64,000 bases of DNA from Nonomuraea roseoviolacea subsp. carminata (GTDB lineage Bacteria; Actinomycetota; Actinomycetes; Streptosporangiales; Streptosporangiaceae): the NCBI RefSeq assembly GCF_024172185.1, contig NZ_JAMZEC010000001.1, forward strand, positions 6,107,001 through 6,171,000, read 5' to 3'. Every line of letters starts with the position of its first letter. Positions within the stretch are counted from its first letter, which is position 1. Made by a program: the position numbers and the translations under genes. This document shows, one piece after another, positions 50,164-58,540 of this stretch. Under the pieces are notes generated by a model. The model saw nothing but the letters and a program-made list of their open reading frames with translations, made no database searches and was not told the origin of the DNA.

Positions 50164-52092
50164 GTGGAACGCTCTGGAACGCCGCAGGTCCCGGACAAGG
50201 GCAAGGCCAAGCCGCCGTGGCGGGCTGAAGGCCTGCCGGGGACGCCCGGCGGAAGGCCCAAGATCAACTGGTGGCGGTTCGCCGTCACCCTTTTCGTGGT
50301 GTACGCCGTGTTCTTCCTGGTGTCGTCGTTCTTCGACAACAGCCAGGTCGAGACGATCTCGTACACCCAGTTCACCCAGCAGGTGAGCGCGAAGAACGTC
50401 AAGGAGATCTACGCCACGGGCCTGTCCGTGGAGGGCGACCTCAAGAGCGCCGCCAAGGACCCCGACAGCGGCAACCAGACCTACACCGAGTTCCGCACCG
50501 AGATCCCCGCGTTCGCCGACACCGACCAGCTCTCGCAGCAGCTCCAGAGCTCCGGCGTGGACATCAAGGCCGAGCCCATCAACGGCGGCCGCGGCTTCTT
50601 CCTCAACCTCCTGCTGTCGCTGCTGCCCGTGCTGCTGCTGGCCGGTCTGTGGATCTGGATCATGCGGCGGGGCGCCAGCATGATGGGCGGCGGCGGGCTC
50701 GGCGGGCTCGGCAAGTCCAAAGCCGCCAAGCCGGTCGAGGCCGGCCAGGTGCGGGTGACGTTCGACGACGTCGCCGGCATCGACGAGGTCGAGAACGAGC
50801 TCGTCGAGATCGTCGACTACCTCAAGGACCCCGGCAAGTACCGCCGGCTCGGCGCCAAGCTGCCCAAGGGCGTGCTGCTGGCCGGCCCTCCCGGCACGGG
50901 CAAGACCCTGCTCGCGCGGGCCGTCGCCGGCGAGGCCAAGGTGCCGTTCTTCTCCGCCAGCGCCTCCGAGTTCATCGAGATGATCGTCGGCGTGGGCGCC
51001 TCCCGCGTACGTGACCTGTTCGAGGAGGCGCGCAAGGTCGCGCCGTCGATCGTGTTCATCGACGAGATCGACGCCATCGGCCGCGCCCGCGGCGGCGCCG
51101 GCGGCATCGGCGGCCACGACGAGCGCGAGCAGACGCTCAACCAGATCCTCACCGAGATGGACGGCTTCTCCGGCGCCGAGGGCGTCATCGTCATCGGCGC
51201 CACCAACCGCCCCGAGGTCCTCGACCCCGCGCTGCTGCGGCCCGGCCGCTTCGACCGCACCGTCCAGGTGGGGCTGCCCGACGCCGCCGGCCGGATCGCC
51301 ATCCTGGAGGTCCACACGCGCGGCGTGCCCCTCGACGGCACGGTCGTCCTGGAGCGGATCGCCCGCACGACGCCCGGCATGACCGGCGCCGACCTCGCCA
51401 ACCTGGTCAACGAGGCCGCCCTGCTCGCCGCCAAGCGCGGCAAGGAGAAGGTCACCAGCGGCGACTTCGCCGACGCGCTGGAGAAGCTGCAGCTCGGCGC
51501 GGCGCGCAGCATCGTGATGCCCGAGGAGGAGCGCAACCGCACCGCCTACCACGAGGCCGGACACGCCCTGCTCGGCATGCTCCAGCCCGGCGCCGACCCG
51601 GTGCGCAAGATCTCGATCATCCCGCGCGGCCGGGCGCTCGGCGTGACGCTGTCCACCCCCGACAGCGACCGCTACGCCTACGACGAGCAGTACCTGCGCG
51701 GGCGCATCGCCGGCGCGCTCGGCGGGATGGCCGCCGAGCAGGTGGTGTTCGGCGTGGTCACCACCGGCGCCGAGAACGACCTGGAGCAGGTCACCATGAT
51801 CGCCCGCGGCATGGTGGGCCGCTGGGGCATGTCGGAGAAGGTCGGCCCGCTGACCATCCTGCCCAACGACGGCCAGCAGCCCCAGGCCTCGCCCGCCACG
51901 CTCGCGATGGTGGACGAGGAGGCCCGGCGCATCGTGGACGAGTGCTACGAGCGGGCCCTGGAGGTGCTGCGCGAGCACCGCGACAAGCTCGACGGGATCG
52001 TGGCGGCGCTGCTGGAGCACGAGACGCTCGACGAGCCCGACGCGTACGCGGCGGCGGGCCTGACGCGCGCCCCCCAGCCGGTCGAGAGCTAG
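50164..52092 (+). CDS. ftsH: FtsH ATP-dependent zinc metalloprotease
   Basis: A 642-aa membrane protease. Two membrane helices (about 27-45 and 140-160) flank the extracytoplasmic domain. The AAA module shows Walker A GPPGTGKT, Walker B IVFIDEID and the arginine-finger region DPALLRPGRFDR. The zinc site is HEAGH (YHEAGHALLG) with Glu/Asp in GAENDLEQ as third ligand. GTG 50164 is chosen since GGGGAG lies 7 nt upstream. One departure: the pore loop reads EFIEMIVGVGASR, with Ile where E. coli FtsH has Phe228 (MFVG). It is not beside the usual tilS/hpt/folE genes, so it may be a second copy. Confidence 0.95.
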   Translation: MERSGTPQVPDKGKAKPPWRAEGLPGTPGGRPKINWWRFAVTLFVVYAVFFLVSSFFDNSQVETISYTQFTQQVSAKNVKEIYATGLSVEGDLKSAAKDPDSGNQTYTEFRTEIPAFADTDQLSQQLQSSGVDIKAEPINGGRGFFLNLLLSLLPVLLLAGLWIWIMRRGASMMGGGGLGGLGKSKAAKPVEAGQVRVTFDDVAGIDEVENELVEIVDYLKDPGKYRRLGAKLPKGVLLAGPPGTGKTLLARAVAGEAKVPFFSASASEFIEMIVGVGASRVRDLFEEARKVAPSIVFIDEIDAIGRARGGAGGIGGHDEREQTLNQILTEMDGFSGAEGVIVIGATNRPEVLDPALLRPGRFDRTVQVGLPDAAGRIAILEVHTRGVPLDGTVVLERIARTTPGMTGADLANLVNEAALLAAKRGKEKVTSGDFADALEKLQLGAARSIVMPEEERNRTAYHEAGHALLGMLQPGADPVRKISIIPRGRALGVTLSTPDSDRYAYDEQYLRGRIAGALGGMAAEQVVFGVVTTGAENDLEQVTMIARGMVGRWGMSEKVGPLTILPNDGQQPQASPATLAMVDEEARRIVDECYERALEVLREHRDKLDGIVAALLEHETLDEPDAYAAAGLTRAPQPVES

Positions 52093-52185
52093 CCCTTTCC
52101 GACATTTAACGCAATTTAGTGCAAAACGGACAGTAGTCGGGTCCAGTCACGGGAACGCCTCCGCAGAAGGAACGGGGGGACTCTC

Positions 52186-52749
52186 ATGACCCTGACCGAT
52201 GAGATCCTCGACCGGCTCGGCGACCCCGGCCTGGAGCAGTTCGCCGGGATGTTGGGCACCTGCACGGCCACCACGCGCACCGTGCTCCAGGTGGTCACCG
52301 GCACGATCGTCGGCGGCATGGCCCGCAACGCCGACGACCCCGACGGCGCCGAGGCGCTGCGCGGCGCGCTGGAGGACCACGTGGACGCCGATCCCTTCAA
52401 CGGCGACATCGCGTCACTCACGCGTGACGGGCAGAGCATCCTCGGGCACGTGCTCGGTGCCCAGGGCACCGAGCAGGCCGCCGCCGAGCTGTCCCGCCTC
52501 GCGGGGGCCGACCCGGCGGCCCTCATGAAGATCCTTCCGCTGGTGGCGCCGATGGTCATGTCGGTGCTGGCCTGCCGCGCCGCCGAGCACGACATGGAGG
52601 CCCGTGACGTCGCCGACGCCCTGCACCGCGAGCAGGCCGCGCTGCCGCTCCGCCTGACCGACTTCGTCGAGGCGCTGCTCGACGGCGTGTACGGCCCGCC
52701 GGCCCCGCTCCGCGCCCGCACCAGGCCCCGGCCGCAGGTCGACTGGTGA
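52186..52749 (+). CDS. DUF937 domain protein
   Basis: A 187-aa soluble helical protein. The segment ALEDHVDADPFNGDIASLT, then GQSILGHVLGAQGTEQAAAE and MKILPLVAPMVMSVLA, follow the DUF937 pattern (glycine-spaced short helices with an L-P-x-V-A core). Function unknown. The GGGGGA before its ATG is a fair ribosome site, and the 93-bp A/T-richer gap after ftsH probably contains its promoter. It is followed 16 bp later by the Maf gene. Confidence 0.75.
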   Translation: MTLTDEILDRLGDPGLEQFAGMLGTCTATTRTVLQVVTGTIVGGMARNADDPDGAEALRGALEDHVDADPFNGDIASLTRDGQSILGHVLGAQGTEQAAAELSRLAGADPAALMKILPLVAPMVMSVLACRAAEHDMEARDVADALHREQAALPLRLTDFVEALLDGVYGPPAPLRARTRPRPQVDW

Positions 52750-52765
52750 CCGGTAAGCTGGGACG

Positions 52766-53347
52766 GTGATCGTTCTGGCCTCACAGTCTCCCGCTCGCCT
52801 GGCCCTTCTCCGCAGCGCCGGGCTCGACCCCAAGGTCATCGTCAGCGGGGTGGACGAGGAGGCGTACTCCGCCTACTCGCCCGCCGCCCTCGCCCTCGAC
52901 CTGGCCAAGGCCAAGGCCAAGGCCGTCGCGGACGGGCTGGAGGAGGGGCTGGTCATCGGCTGCGACTCGATCCTGGAGCTCGACGGCAGGCCGTACGGCA
53001 AGCCCGCCTCCGAGGAGGAGGTCGTGGAGCGCTGGCGCGTGCTGCGTGGCCGGACGGGCCGCCTGGTCACCGGCCACTGCGTCATCGACGTGGCCGCCGG
53101 GCGGCAGGCCGCCGAGGTGGCCACGACCGTCATCCGCTTCGGCCAGCCCACCGACGAGGAGGTCGCCGCCTACGCCGCCACGGGCGAGCCGCTCGGCCTG
53201 GCCGGCGCGTTCAGCATCGAGGGGCGGGGCGGCTGGTTCGTCGACAGCATCGAGGGCGACCACGGCAACGTGCTCGGCATCTCGCTGCCCCTGGTCCGGC
53301 GGCTCTTCGACGAACTCGGCTACGCGGTGACGTCGTTCTGGCGCTAG
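52766..53347 (+). CDS. maf: Maf-like nucleoside triphosphate pyrophosphatase
   Basis: A 193-aa house-cleaning pyrophosphatase. Conserved elements are VLASQSPARLALLRSAGL at the N-terminus, the acidic VSGVDEEAYSAYSP, ALAKAKAKAVA, the catalytic VIGCDSILELDGRPYGKP and GYAGAFSIEGRGG-like AGAFSIEGRGGWFVDSIEG. Maf proteins hydrolyse non-canonical or standard NTPs (dTTP/UTP/m5UTP) to the monophosphate, limiting misincorporation. The start is GTG. The EI24 gene follows 10 bp later. Substrate preference cannot be set from sequence here. Confidence 0.92.
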   Translation: MIVLASQSPARLALLRSAGLDPKVIVSGVDEEAYSAYSPAALALDLAKAKAKAVADGLEEGLVIGCDSILELDGRPYGKPASEEEVVERWRVLRGRTGRLVTGHCVIDVAAGRQAAEVATTVIRFGQPTDEEVAAYAATGEPLGLAGAFSIEGRGGWFVDSIEGDHGNVLGISLPLVRRLFDELGYAVTSFWR

Positions 53348-53357
53348 CCTGCCGGGC

Positions 53358-54116
53358 ATGCGATCAGTGCGCGACTTCCTGGCGGGCGTGGGCTTCTTCT
53401 TCCAGGGAGTGGGGTGGGTCGCCCGGCACGGCCGGTGGTGGCTGTTCGGCTTGATCCCCGCGTTCATCGCCTTCGCCATCTACGTGGCCGGGCTCGTCTA
53501 CCTGGGCACCAACGCCTCCGGCCTGGCCGAGACGCTGACGCCGTTCGCCGACACGTGGGCGTGGCGCGACGCGTTCCGGGTGATGGTGCAGGTGATGCTC
53601 TTCCTGGGCGGCCTCGCCCTCGCGGTGATCACGTTCACCGCCGTGACGCTGGCGATCGGCGAGCCGTTCTACGAGAAGCTCTCGGCGGCCGTGGACGAGG
53701 TGCCCGGCGAGGTGGACGAGCCGTGGTGGCGCACGGTGCCCCGCTCCATCAGGGACAGCCTGGTGACGCTGGGCTGGGTCATGGTGTTCAGCGTGCCGCT
53801 GTTCTTCCTCGGGTTCGTCCCGGTGCTGGGGCAGACGGTGGTGCCGGTGCTGGGGGCGGCGGTGTCGGGCTTCTTCCTGGCGGCCGAGCTGACGACGCTG
53901 GCGCTGGAGCGGCGCGGGTACGCCCGCAAGCAGCGCTTCGCCCTGCTGCGCGGCCGCAAGGGGCTGGCGCTGGGGTTCGGGGTGGCGGTGTTCGTGCTGT
54001 TCCTGGTGCCGTTCGTGGCGGTGGTGGCGATGCCGGCGGCGGTGGCGGGGGCGGCTCTGCTGGTACGGGCGGAGCTCGCGGACGACGCTCCGGCCCCGGC
54101 GACGCCTCTGCCGTAG
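53358..54116 (+). CDS. EI24-domain (CysZ-like) membrane protein
   Basis: A 252-aa integral membrane protein with about four to five helices: WLFGLIPAFIAFAIYVAGLV, VMLFLGGLALAVITFTAVTLA, VTLGWVMVFSVPLFFLGFVP and LALGFGVAVFVLFLVPFVAV. Arrangement and the N-terminal DFLAGVGFFFQGVGWVARH are typical of EI24 family proteins, to which the sulfate transporter CysZ belongs. Actual substrate is not known. It is close behind maf (10 bp) and likely cotranscribed. Confidence 0.87.
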   Translation: MRSVRDFLAGVGFFFQGVGWVARHGRWWLFGLIPAFIAFAIYVAGLVYLGTNASGLAETLTPFADTWAWRDAFRVMVQVMLFLGGLALAVITFTAVTLAIGEPFYEKLSAAVDEVPGEVDEPWWRTVPRSIRDSLVTLGWVMVFSVPLFFLGFVPVLGQTVVPVLGAAVSGFFLAAELTTLALERRGYARKQRFALLRGRKGLALGFGVAVFVLFLVPFVAVVAMPAAVAGAALLVRAELADDAPAPATPLP

Positions 54117-54326
54117 TTCGCCGGGGGCGGGTGCCTTCGACGGCGGCTGTAGAGGCTTCCTCCCTCGCCCGCACTCCGCCGCGCGCCCGCGAGGATGCCC
54201 GCTGGGGAACGGCTGCCCTGATGAACGCCTCCCTCGGCGAAGCACCTCCTTGAGGAACCGCCTTCTGACGAACGGCCTCCCACGAACGACCCCCTTGGCT
54301 GACTACCCCTTTAGCCAGCTGGCCCT

Positions 54327-54545
54327 TTGACAGACGGCCCCTCTCGATGAAGGGGCGGCGGCTTGACAGACGGCCCTCTTGGAGAAGGGCGGCGGCCCCG
54401 ACGAACGACCCCCCTGACGGAGCGACCGCGCCCCCAGAGCGCCGTTTGTCAGGTGCCAAGGCGGCTGTCAGGGCGCCAAGGCTGGCTGTCATGTGCAAAG
54501 GCGGCTGTCAGGGCGCCAAGGCTGGCTGTCAGGGTGCCAAGGCGG
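54327..54545. repeat. Degenerate tandem repeats in the 527-bp gap before the DUF4192 gene
   Basis: The gap 54117-54643 holds no gene I can support. TTGACAGACGGCCC occurs at 54327 and 54363. From 54445 to 54545 a 20-bp unit (GGCTGTCAGGGCGCCAAGGC and variants) repeats about five times in a 40-bp alternation. The ATG for DUF4192 is at 54644 with no strong ribosome site. Confidence 0.75.
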
Positions 54546-54643
54546 CCCCCGCTGTCCACAGCCCCTCCCCGAACCCAACCCCCTATCCCCAGAACCCCGT
54601 TCGCCCCTTCGCCGAGACAGCCCCCTCCGGCACCCTCTCCGCC

Positions 54644-56317
54644 ATGACGACCAACACCCCCCAGCCCTCCCTCACCCTGGCCGGCCCCGCCGACATCCTC
54701 GCCGCCGTCCCGTACCTCGTGGGCTTCCACCCCGCCGACAGCCTCATCGTGGTCGGCCTCGCCCGCAGCCAGGTGAAGGTGGCCGTCCGCTGGAACCTCC
54801 CGTTCCCGCCCGGCACCCTGACCCCGCTCCGGCAGCTGTGGCGGCGGGAGGGCGTCGACCGGGTCATCGTCGTCGGCTACGGCCCCGGGGAGCAGGTCAC
54901 TCCGGCCGTGGACGAGGCCAGGTCGCTGGCGGCCGAGGCCGGGGTGCCGCTGGACGAGGCGCTCCGGGCCCACGAGGGGCGCTACTGGTCGTACGTGTGC
55001 GACCTGCCGCAGTGCTGCCCGCCGGAGGGCATGCCGTACGACCCGCGCACCAGCCGCGTCGCGGCCGAGGCGACGGTGCGCGGCCTGGTGGCCCTGCCCG
55101 ACCGCCGATCCCTGGAGCACACCGTCGCCCCGGTCACCGGCCCCGTCCGCGTGGCGATGCGGAGGGCGACGTCCGAGGCGGTGACGGAGACGCGGGCCGC
55201 GCTCGTGAGATGCGGCGACGCGAACGCCTTCGCGTCCGCGTTCGTCTCCGCCGGCCTGGCGAGGGTGCGTGCGGCCCTGACGGCACACGCCGCCGGGGAT
55301 CGCCTCGGGGACGCCGTGGCCGCCCGGCTCGGCCTCGACCTGACCGTCATCCGCGTACGCGACGAGGCCTGGACCCTGACCGACAGCACCCACCTGGGCC
55401 TCTGGAAAGACCTGACCCGCAGGCTGGAGCCTCGCTTCGTCCCGCCCGTCGCGTCCCTGTTCGCCATGGCCTGCTGGCGCGCCGGCGACAGCACCCTGGC
55501 GACGATCGCCCTGGAACGCGCTCTCACCATCGACCCGGCCTACTCCATGGCCAACCTGCTCATGCACGCCCTGCAGTGCCTGCTCTCCCCGGACGTGCTC
55601 CACGGCCGCCTCCCCACACCGTCCGAGCTCGACACCGCCATGGGCCCCGCCCACGCCGGCTGGCTCTTCCCGCTGCTGTCCATCCTGGACGAGGAGGATC
55701 CCCCGTCCGCCCCTTCCGAGGAGGACCGGCCGCCTGCCACCTTCGCAGAGCCCCCAGCGAAGAGGGACCGCCAACCTCCATCCGCCTTACTGACAGACCA
55801 CCCGACGACCATCTCGGGGAAGGGGGAGCGTCACCCCTCACCCGCCTGCGACGAACAACACCCGCCGACCATGTCGGGGAGCGGGGAGCGTCACCCCTCA
55901 CCTGCCTGCGACGAACAACACCCGCCGACCATGTCGGGGAACGGGGAGCGTCACCCCTCACCCGCCTGCGACGAACAACACCCGCCGACCATGTCGGGGA
56001 ACGGGGAGCGTCACCCCTCACGCACCTGCGACGAACGCCATCCGCCGACCCCCTCGGGGAAGGGGGAGCGTCACTCCTCACCCGCCTATGACGAACCCCA
56101 CCCGCCGACCACCCCGAGAGAGGACGAGCGCCACCCCCGCACCGTCACCGAACACCAGGCCCGCCCCGAAACCTCCCCTGAGGCCCAGCCCGATCCCCCA
56201 GCTACCCGAACGGGCATTACGGCCTACCCACGGCTCCGCACGGGCAGGAAGTTCTGTCCACCGGCCTGGACGGGCAGGGCAGCCTGTCCACCACCCCGAT
56301 CGGGCAGAGCAGCCTAG
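54644..56317 (+). CDS. DUF4192 protein with repetitive C-terminal tail, probably truncated by a nonsense mutation
   Basis: A 557-aa protein. Residues 1-350 form the DUF4192 domain, recognisable by LTLAGPADILAAVPYLVGFH, PADSLIVVGL and DLPQCCPPEGMPYDP. ACWRAGDSTLATIALERAL and IDPAYSMANLLMHAL are TPR-like ends of that domain. The tail consists of 20-residue repeats (GERHPSPACDEQHPPTMSG) and then 10-residue repeats (PPPRSGRAA type). The TAG at 56315-56317 falls inside a 10-residue repeat where neighbours have TGG or TGT; the same frame continues open to 56599. The start ATG is chosen at the conserved domain start; the longer frame runs through the intergenic repeats. Function unknown. Confidence 0.85.
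   Translation: MTTNTPQPSLTLAGPADILAAVPYLVGFHPADSLIVVGLARSQVKVAVRWNLPFPPGTLTPLRQLWRREGVDRVIVVGYGPGEQVTPAVDEARSLAAEAGVPLDEALRAHEGRYWSYVCDLPQCCPPEGMPYDPRTSRVAAEATVRGLVALPDRRSLEHTVAPVTGPVRVAMRRATSEAVTETRAALVRCGDANAFASAFVSAGLARVRAALTAHAAGDRLGDAVAARLGLDLTVIRVRDEAWTLTDSTHLGLWKDLTRRLEPRFVPPVASLFAMACWRAGDSTLATIALERALTIDPAYSMANLLMHALQCLLSPDVLHGRLPTPSELDTAMGPAHAGWLFPLLSILDEEDPPSAPSEEDRPPATFAEPPAKRDRQPPSALLTDHPTTISGKGERHPSPACDEQHPPTMSGSGERHPSPACDEQHPPTMSGNGERHPSPACDEQHPPTMSGNGERHPSRTCDERHPPTPSGKGERHSSPAYDEPHPPTTPREDERHPRTVTEHQARPETSPEAQPDPPATRTGITAYPRLRTGRKFCPPAWTGRAACPPPRSGRAA
55801..56160. repeat. 60-bp tandem repeat, about six units, in the DUF4192 gene
   Basis: Consecutive 60-bp units start at 55801, 55861, 55921, 55981, 56041 and 56101, with a more degenerate one before. 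Units two to four are almost identical (CCGACCATGTCGGGGA, GGGGAGCGTCACCCCTCA). Each encodes 20 residues with His, Pro and one Cys. Confidence 0.95.
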
Positions 56318-56400
56318 CCACCGCCCCGCACGGACAGAATGGCCTGGCCTCCAAACCGCACGGGCAGGAGGGCCTGGCCTCCTCCCCGCCCCCGGACAGG
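56221..56400. repeat. 30-bp tandem repeat crossing the DUF4192 stop codon
   Basis: Six 30-bp units (56221, 56251, 56281, 56311, 56341, 56371) share GGCCTG...CC-GCACGGGCAG. The present stop TAG lies in unit four at the position of TAC, TGT, TGT, TGG and TGG in the other five. Units continue past the stop in the same frame. Confidence 0.93.
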
Positions 56401-56576
56401 CAGAACCATCCACCAGCCCCACCGCTGCATCAGAGACGAGCCCACGCATCCTCGGAGAAGGACCATGCGCAGGCCGCCTGACCGCCACCAACGTGCCCAG
56501 GCTGCCGGTCGGGTCCCGTCGCGTCACGAGCGGACGCCCGCGCGTGCACCGACCGAACCCGATACGCCTCACCTCC

Positions 56577-57503
56577 TCAAGCCGTGCGCTCCCGGATGAC
56601 GACGAGCGAACCGCTCCACTCCCTGACACGGGCAAGCAGGGTCACGGCGGCGGGCAGCGGATCGGCGGAAAGAACGCTCACGTGGAAGGCGTGCGGCATG
56701 TCGTCATAGATGTCGAGGCTGACCGTGCCCGCGGCCTCGGACGCCGCTTCGGCGAACCGTCGAGCGTCATCAAGGAGAACCTCCCTCGAACCGGCGACGA
56801 CCAGCAGCGGCGGCAGCCCGCGAAGGTCGCCGTGGAGAGGGGACTGAGGACCCTGATCCGGACGGGCACCGGCCAGGTACTGCGTGCGGACATGGTCGAG
56901 CACGGCCCGGTCGACGACGTCCTGACCGTCGTTGGCGTCGATCGAGGGGCTGGACAGCGTGAGGTCGGTCTGCGGAGAGATGGCGAGCGCTCCCGCCGGC
57001 AGGGCGTCGCCGTCGTCCTTGAGCACGAGCAGCGCAGACAGCACCAGCGTGGCGCCGGCGGACTCACCGGCCAGGATGATCCGGGAGGCGGGCACGCCCT
57101 GAGCGAGCAGGCTCCGGTAGGCGGCCACCACGTCCTCAAGAGCGGCCGGGTACCGGTGAGCCGGAGCGAGGCGATAGTCGACGGCCAGGACGGGGCGGCC
57201 GGTCGCCTGGGAGAGGCGGTAGGCCATGATCTGCTCCAGATGCGGATGCGTGTACTCGAAACCGCCTCCGTGGACATAGATGGTCACTCCGCTCGCGGAC
57301 ACCGCGTCGGCCCGCGACTCCTGCGGAGCGGTGACCCAGGTGCCGGGAATGCCGCCGGTGTCCGGCAACAGGGCGGTGAGATCGGCGTCGGCCGGTAGGA
57401 CGGGCGGCTGGGACTGCATGGCGCTCATCTCGGCCAGAACCAGGGCTCCGGCGTCGGGTGTGGCGGGAATGTGGGTGAGGTTCACGAACAAGTCCTTTTT
57501 CAT
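56577..57503 (-). CDS. HSL-family alpha/beta hydrolase (esterase/lipase)
   Basis: A 308-aa hydrolase of the hormone-sensitive-lipase group. The oxyanion motif HGGG (IYVHGGGFEYTH, about residue 77-80), the nucleophile elbow GESAGA (IILAGESAGATLVL), an Asp in the region near SREVLLDDARRF, and His in DMPHAFHV complete the catalytic set. LAVDYRLAPAHRYPAALEDV is another family marker. ATG 57503 starts at MKKDLFVNLTHIP; a longer frame to 57803 is low-complexity and unlikely. It converges with the DUF4192 gene. Substrate is an unknown acyl ester. Confidence 0.9.
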   Translation of the reverse strand: MKKDLFVNLTHIPATPDAGALVLAEMSAMQSQPPVLPADADLTALLPDTGGIPGTWVTAPQESRADAVSASGVTIYVHGGGFEYTHPHLEQIMAYRLSQATGRPVLAVDYRLAPAHRYPAALEDVVAAYRSLLAQGVPASRIILAGESAGATLVLSALLVLKDDGDALPAGALAISPQTDLTLSSPSIDANDGQDVVDRAVLDHVRTQYLAGARPDQGPQSPLHGDLRGLPPLLVVAGSREVLLDDARRFAEAASEAAGTVSLDIYDDMPHAFHVSVLSADPLPAAVTLLARVREWSGSLVVIRERTA

Positions 57504-57819
57504 GTGGGGTGGCGGCCTCTCCTCGTCCCGTAGTGGTGCGCTACCGGGAGGAGGCGTGGCCGAGGTCGGGCACATTGAGTTGTGGTCGGGTGTATTGCGT
57601 TGAGGGCAGGCACATCGCGCCGATGGCGGGCACGCTGCGCCGATGCAGCCGTCGCCGAGAGGCCCAGGTGCCGTACCGAACGAGGCAAGACCTGCGGTGC
57701 GAGCATCTGACGCCCCGCGATCAGCGCGTGATGGCCACCATGCGGCGCACGAGAATGCCGCCAGGGGCGCAGCTAGTCCACCCAAGGCCAGCACCGTGGT
57801 CACCGTAGGCGGCGTTGCT

Positions 57820-58270
57820 CATCCACGGTGGTGTTGCTGACGCATGGCGGCGATGTTCACCTGCGGTGGCCTAGCTCACTTGTGGTGGGCTGCTCTCCCA
57901 AGGTGGGCTAGCGCCTTGCGGGGCAAGCATTGCCCTGCGATGGCCTTGCTCACCTGTGGTGGCCTTGCTCACCCAAAGTGGGCTGGCTCGCCGTGCGGGG
58001 TCTAGCCTCCCTGCGATGGTGTTGCCTACCGGCGGTGGGCTGACTCGCCTGTGCGAGGCCAGCCTCCCGCGAAGGTGTTGCTCACTTGCAGCGCCTTGAT
58101 GACCCAGAGTGGGCTCGCTTGCCGTGCTGGGTCTAGTTTTCCCCTGCCATGCAGTGCTCACCTGCGGTGGGCTAGCTCGCCGTGCGGGGATGGCTCTTCC
58201 CGGGATGGCGTTGCGCACCTGCGTAGCCGTGGTCGCCTGCGACGGCTGTGCTCAGCGCTGTCCGCGTGGG
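57820..58270. repeat. Gene-poor tract with degenerate higher-order repeats
   Basis: Between 57504 and 58540 I see no supportable gene. From about 57820 to 58270 a motif like CTCACCTGCGGTGGGCTAGC recurs in many variants. A core GTGGGCT-GCTCGCCGTGCGGGG occurs near 57977, 58035, 58108 and 58166, giving a 58/73-bp alternation and a higher-order period of about 131 bp. G/T-rich and C-rich words alternate, unlike neighbouring coding DNA. Open frames across it are repeats only. Confidence 0.7.
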
Positions 58271-58540
58271 AGACGCGCGGGCCTCGTCAGGATCAGATGC
58301 GGCCGGTGAACTGAGACGTCACGAGATCAACCCCCTGATACGGCGCCTCCATGCCGACGGCGTTCTCCTCGCCGACGTCACGCGACACGCAGATCATTAG
58401 AATCCCGCCGCCGCAGGGCTGTCAAACGGCACCGACAGCGCCTCGCAGGTGGCCCCCGCGTCGGCTTGACGGATGGTCGCAGGAGTGATGGGATCCGTCG
58501 TCAGCGTCGCGGTGTACCCGGCAAGCAGGCCGCCGAGGAC

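Noticed and set aside
55801..56160. Regular repeats resembling a CRISPR array
   Set aside because: Units are contiguous 60-mers without unique spacers, keep an open reading frame and no cas genes are present.
57504..57803. N-terminal extension of the HSL-family esterase
   Set aside because: The extra 100 residues are low-complexity and the conserved domain plus a Lys-rich natural start begins at 57503.
57871..58218. A 115-codon minus-strand ORF in the repeat tract
   Set aside because: Its sequence is just the translated degenerate repeat, with no start signal or domain.
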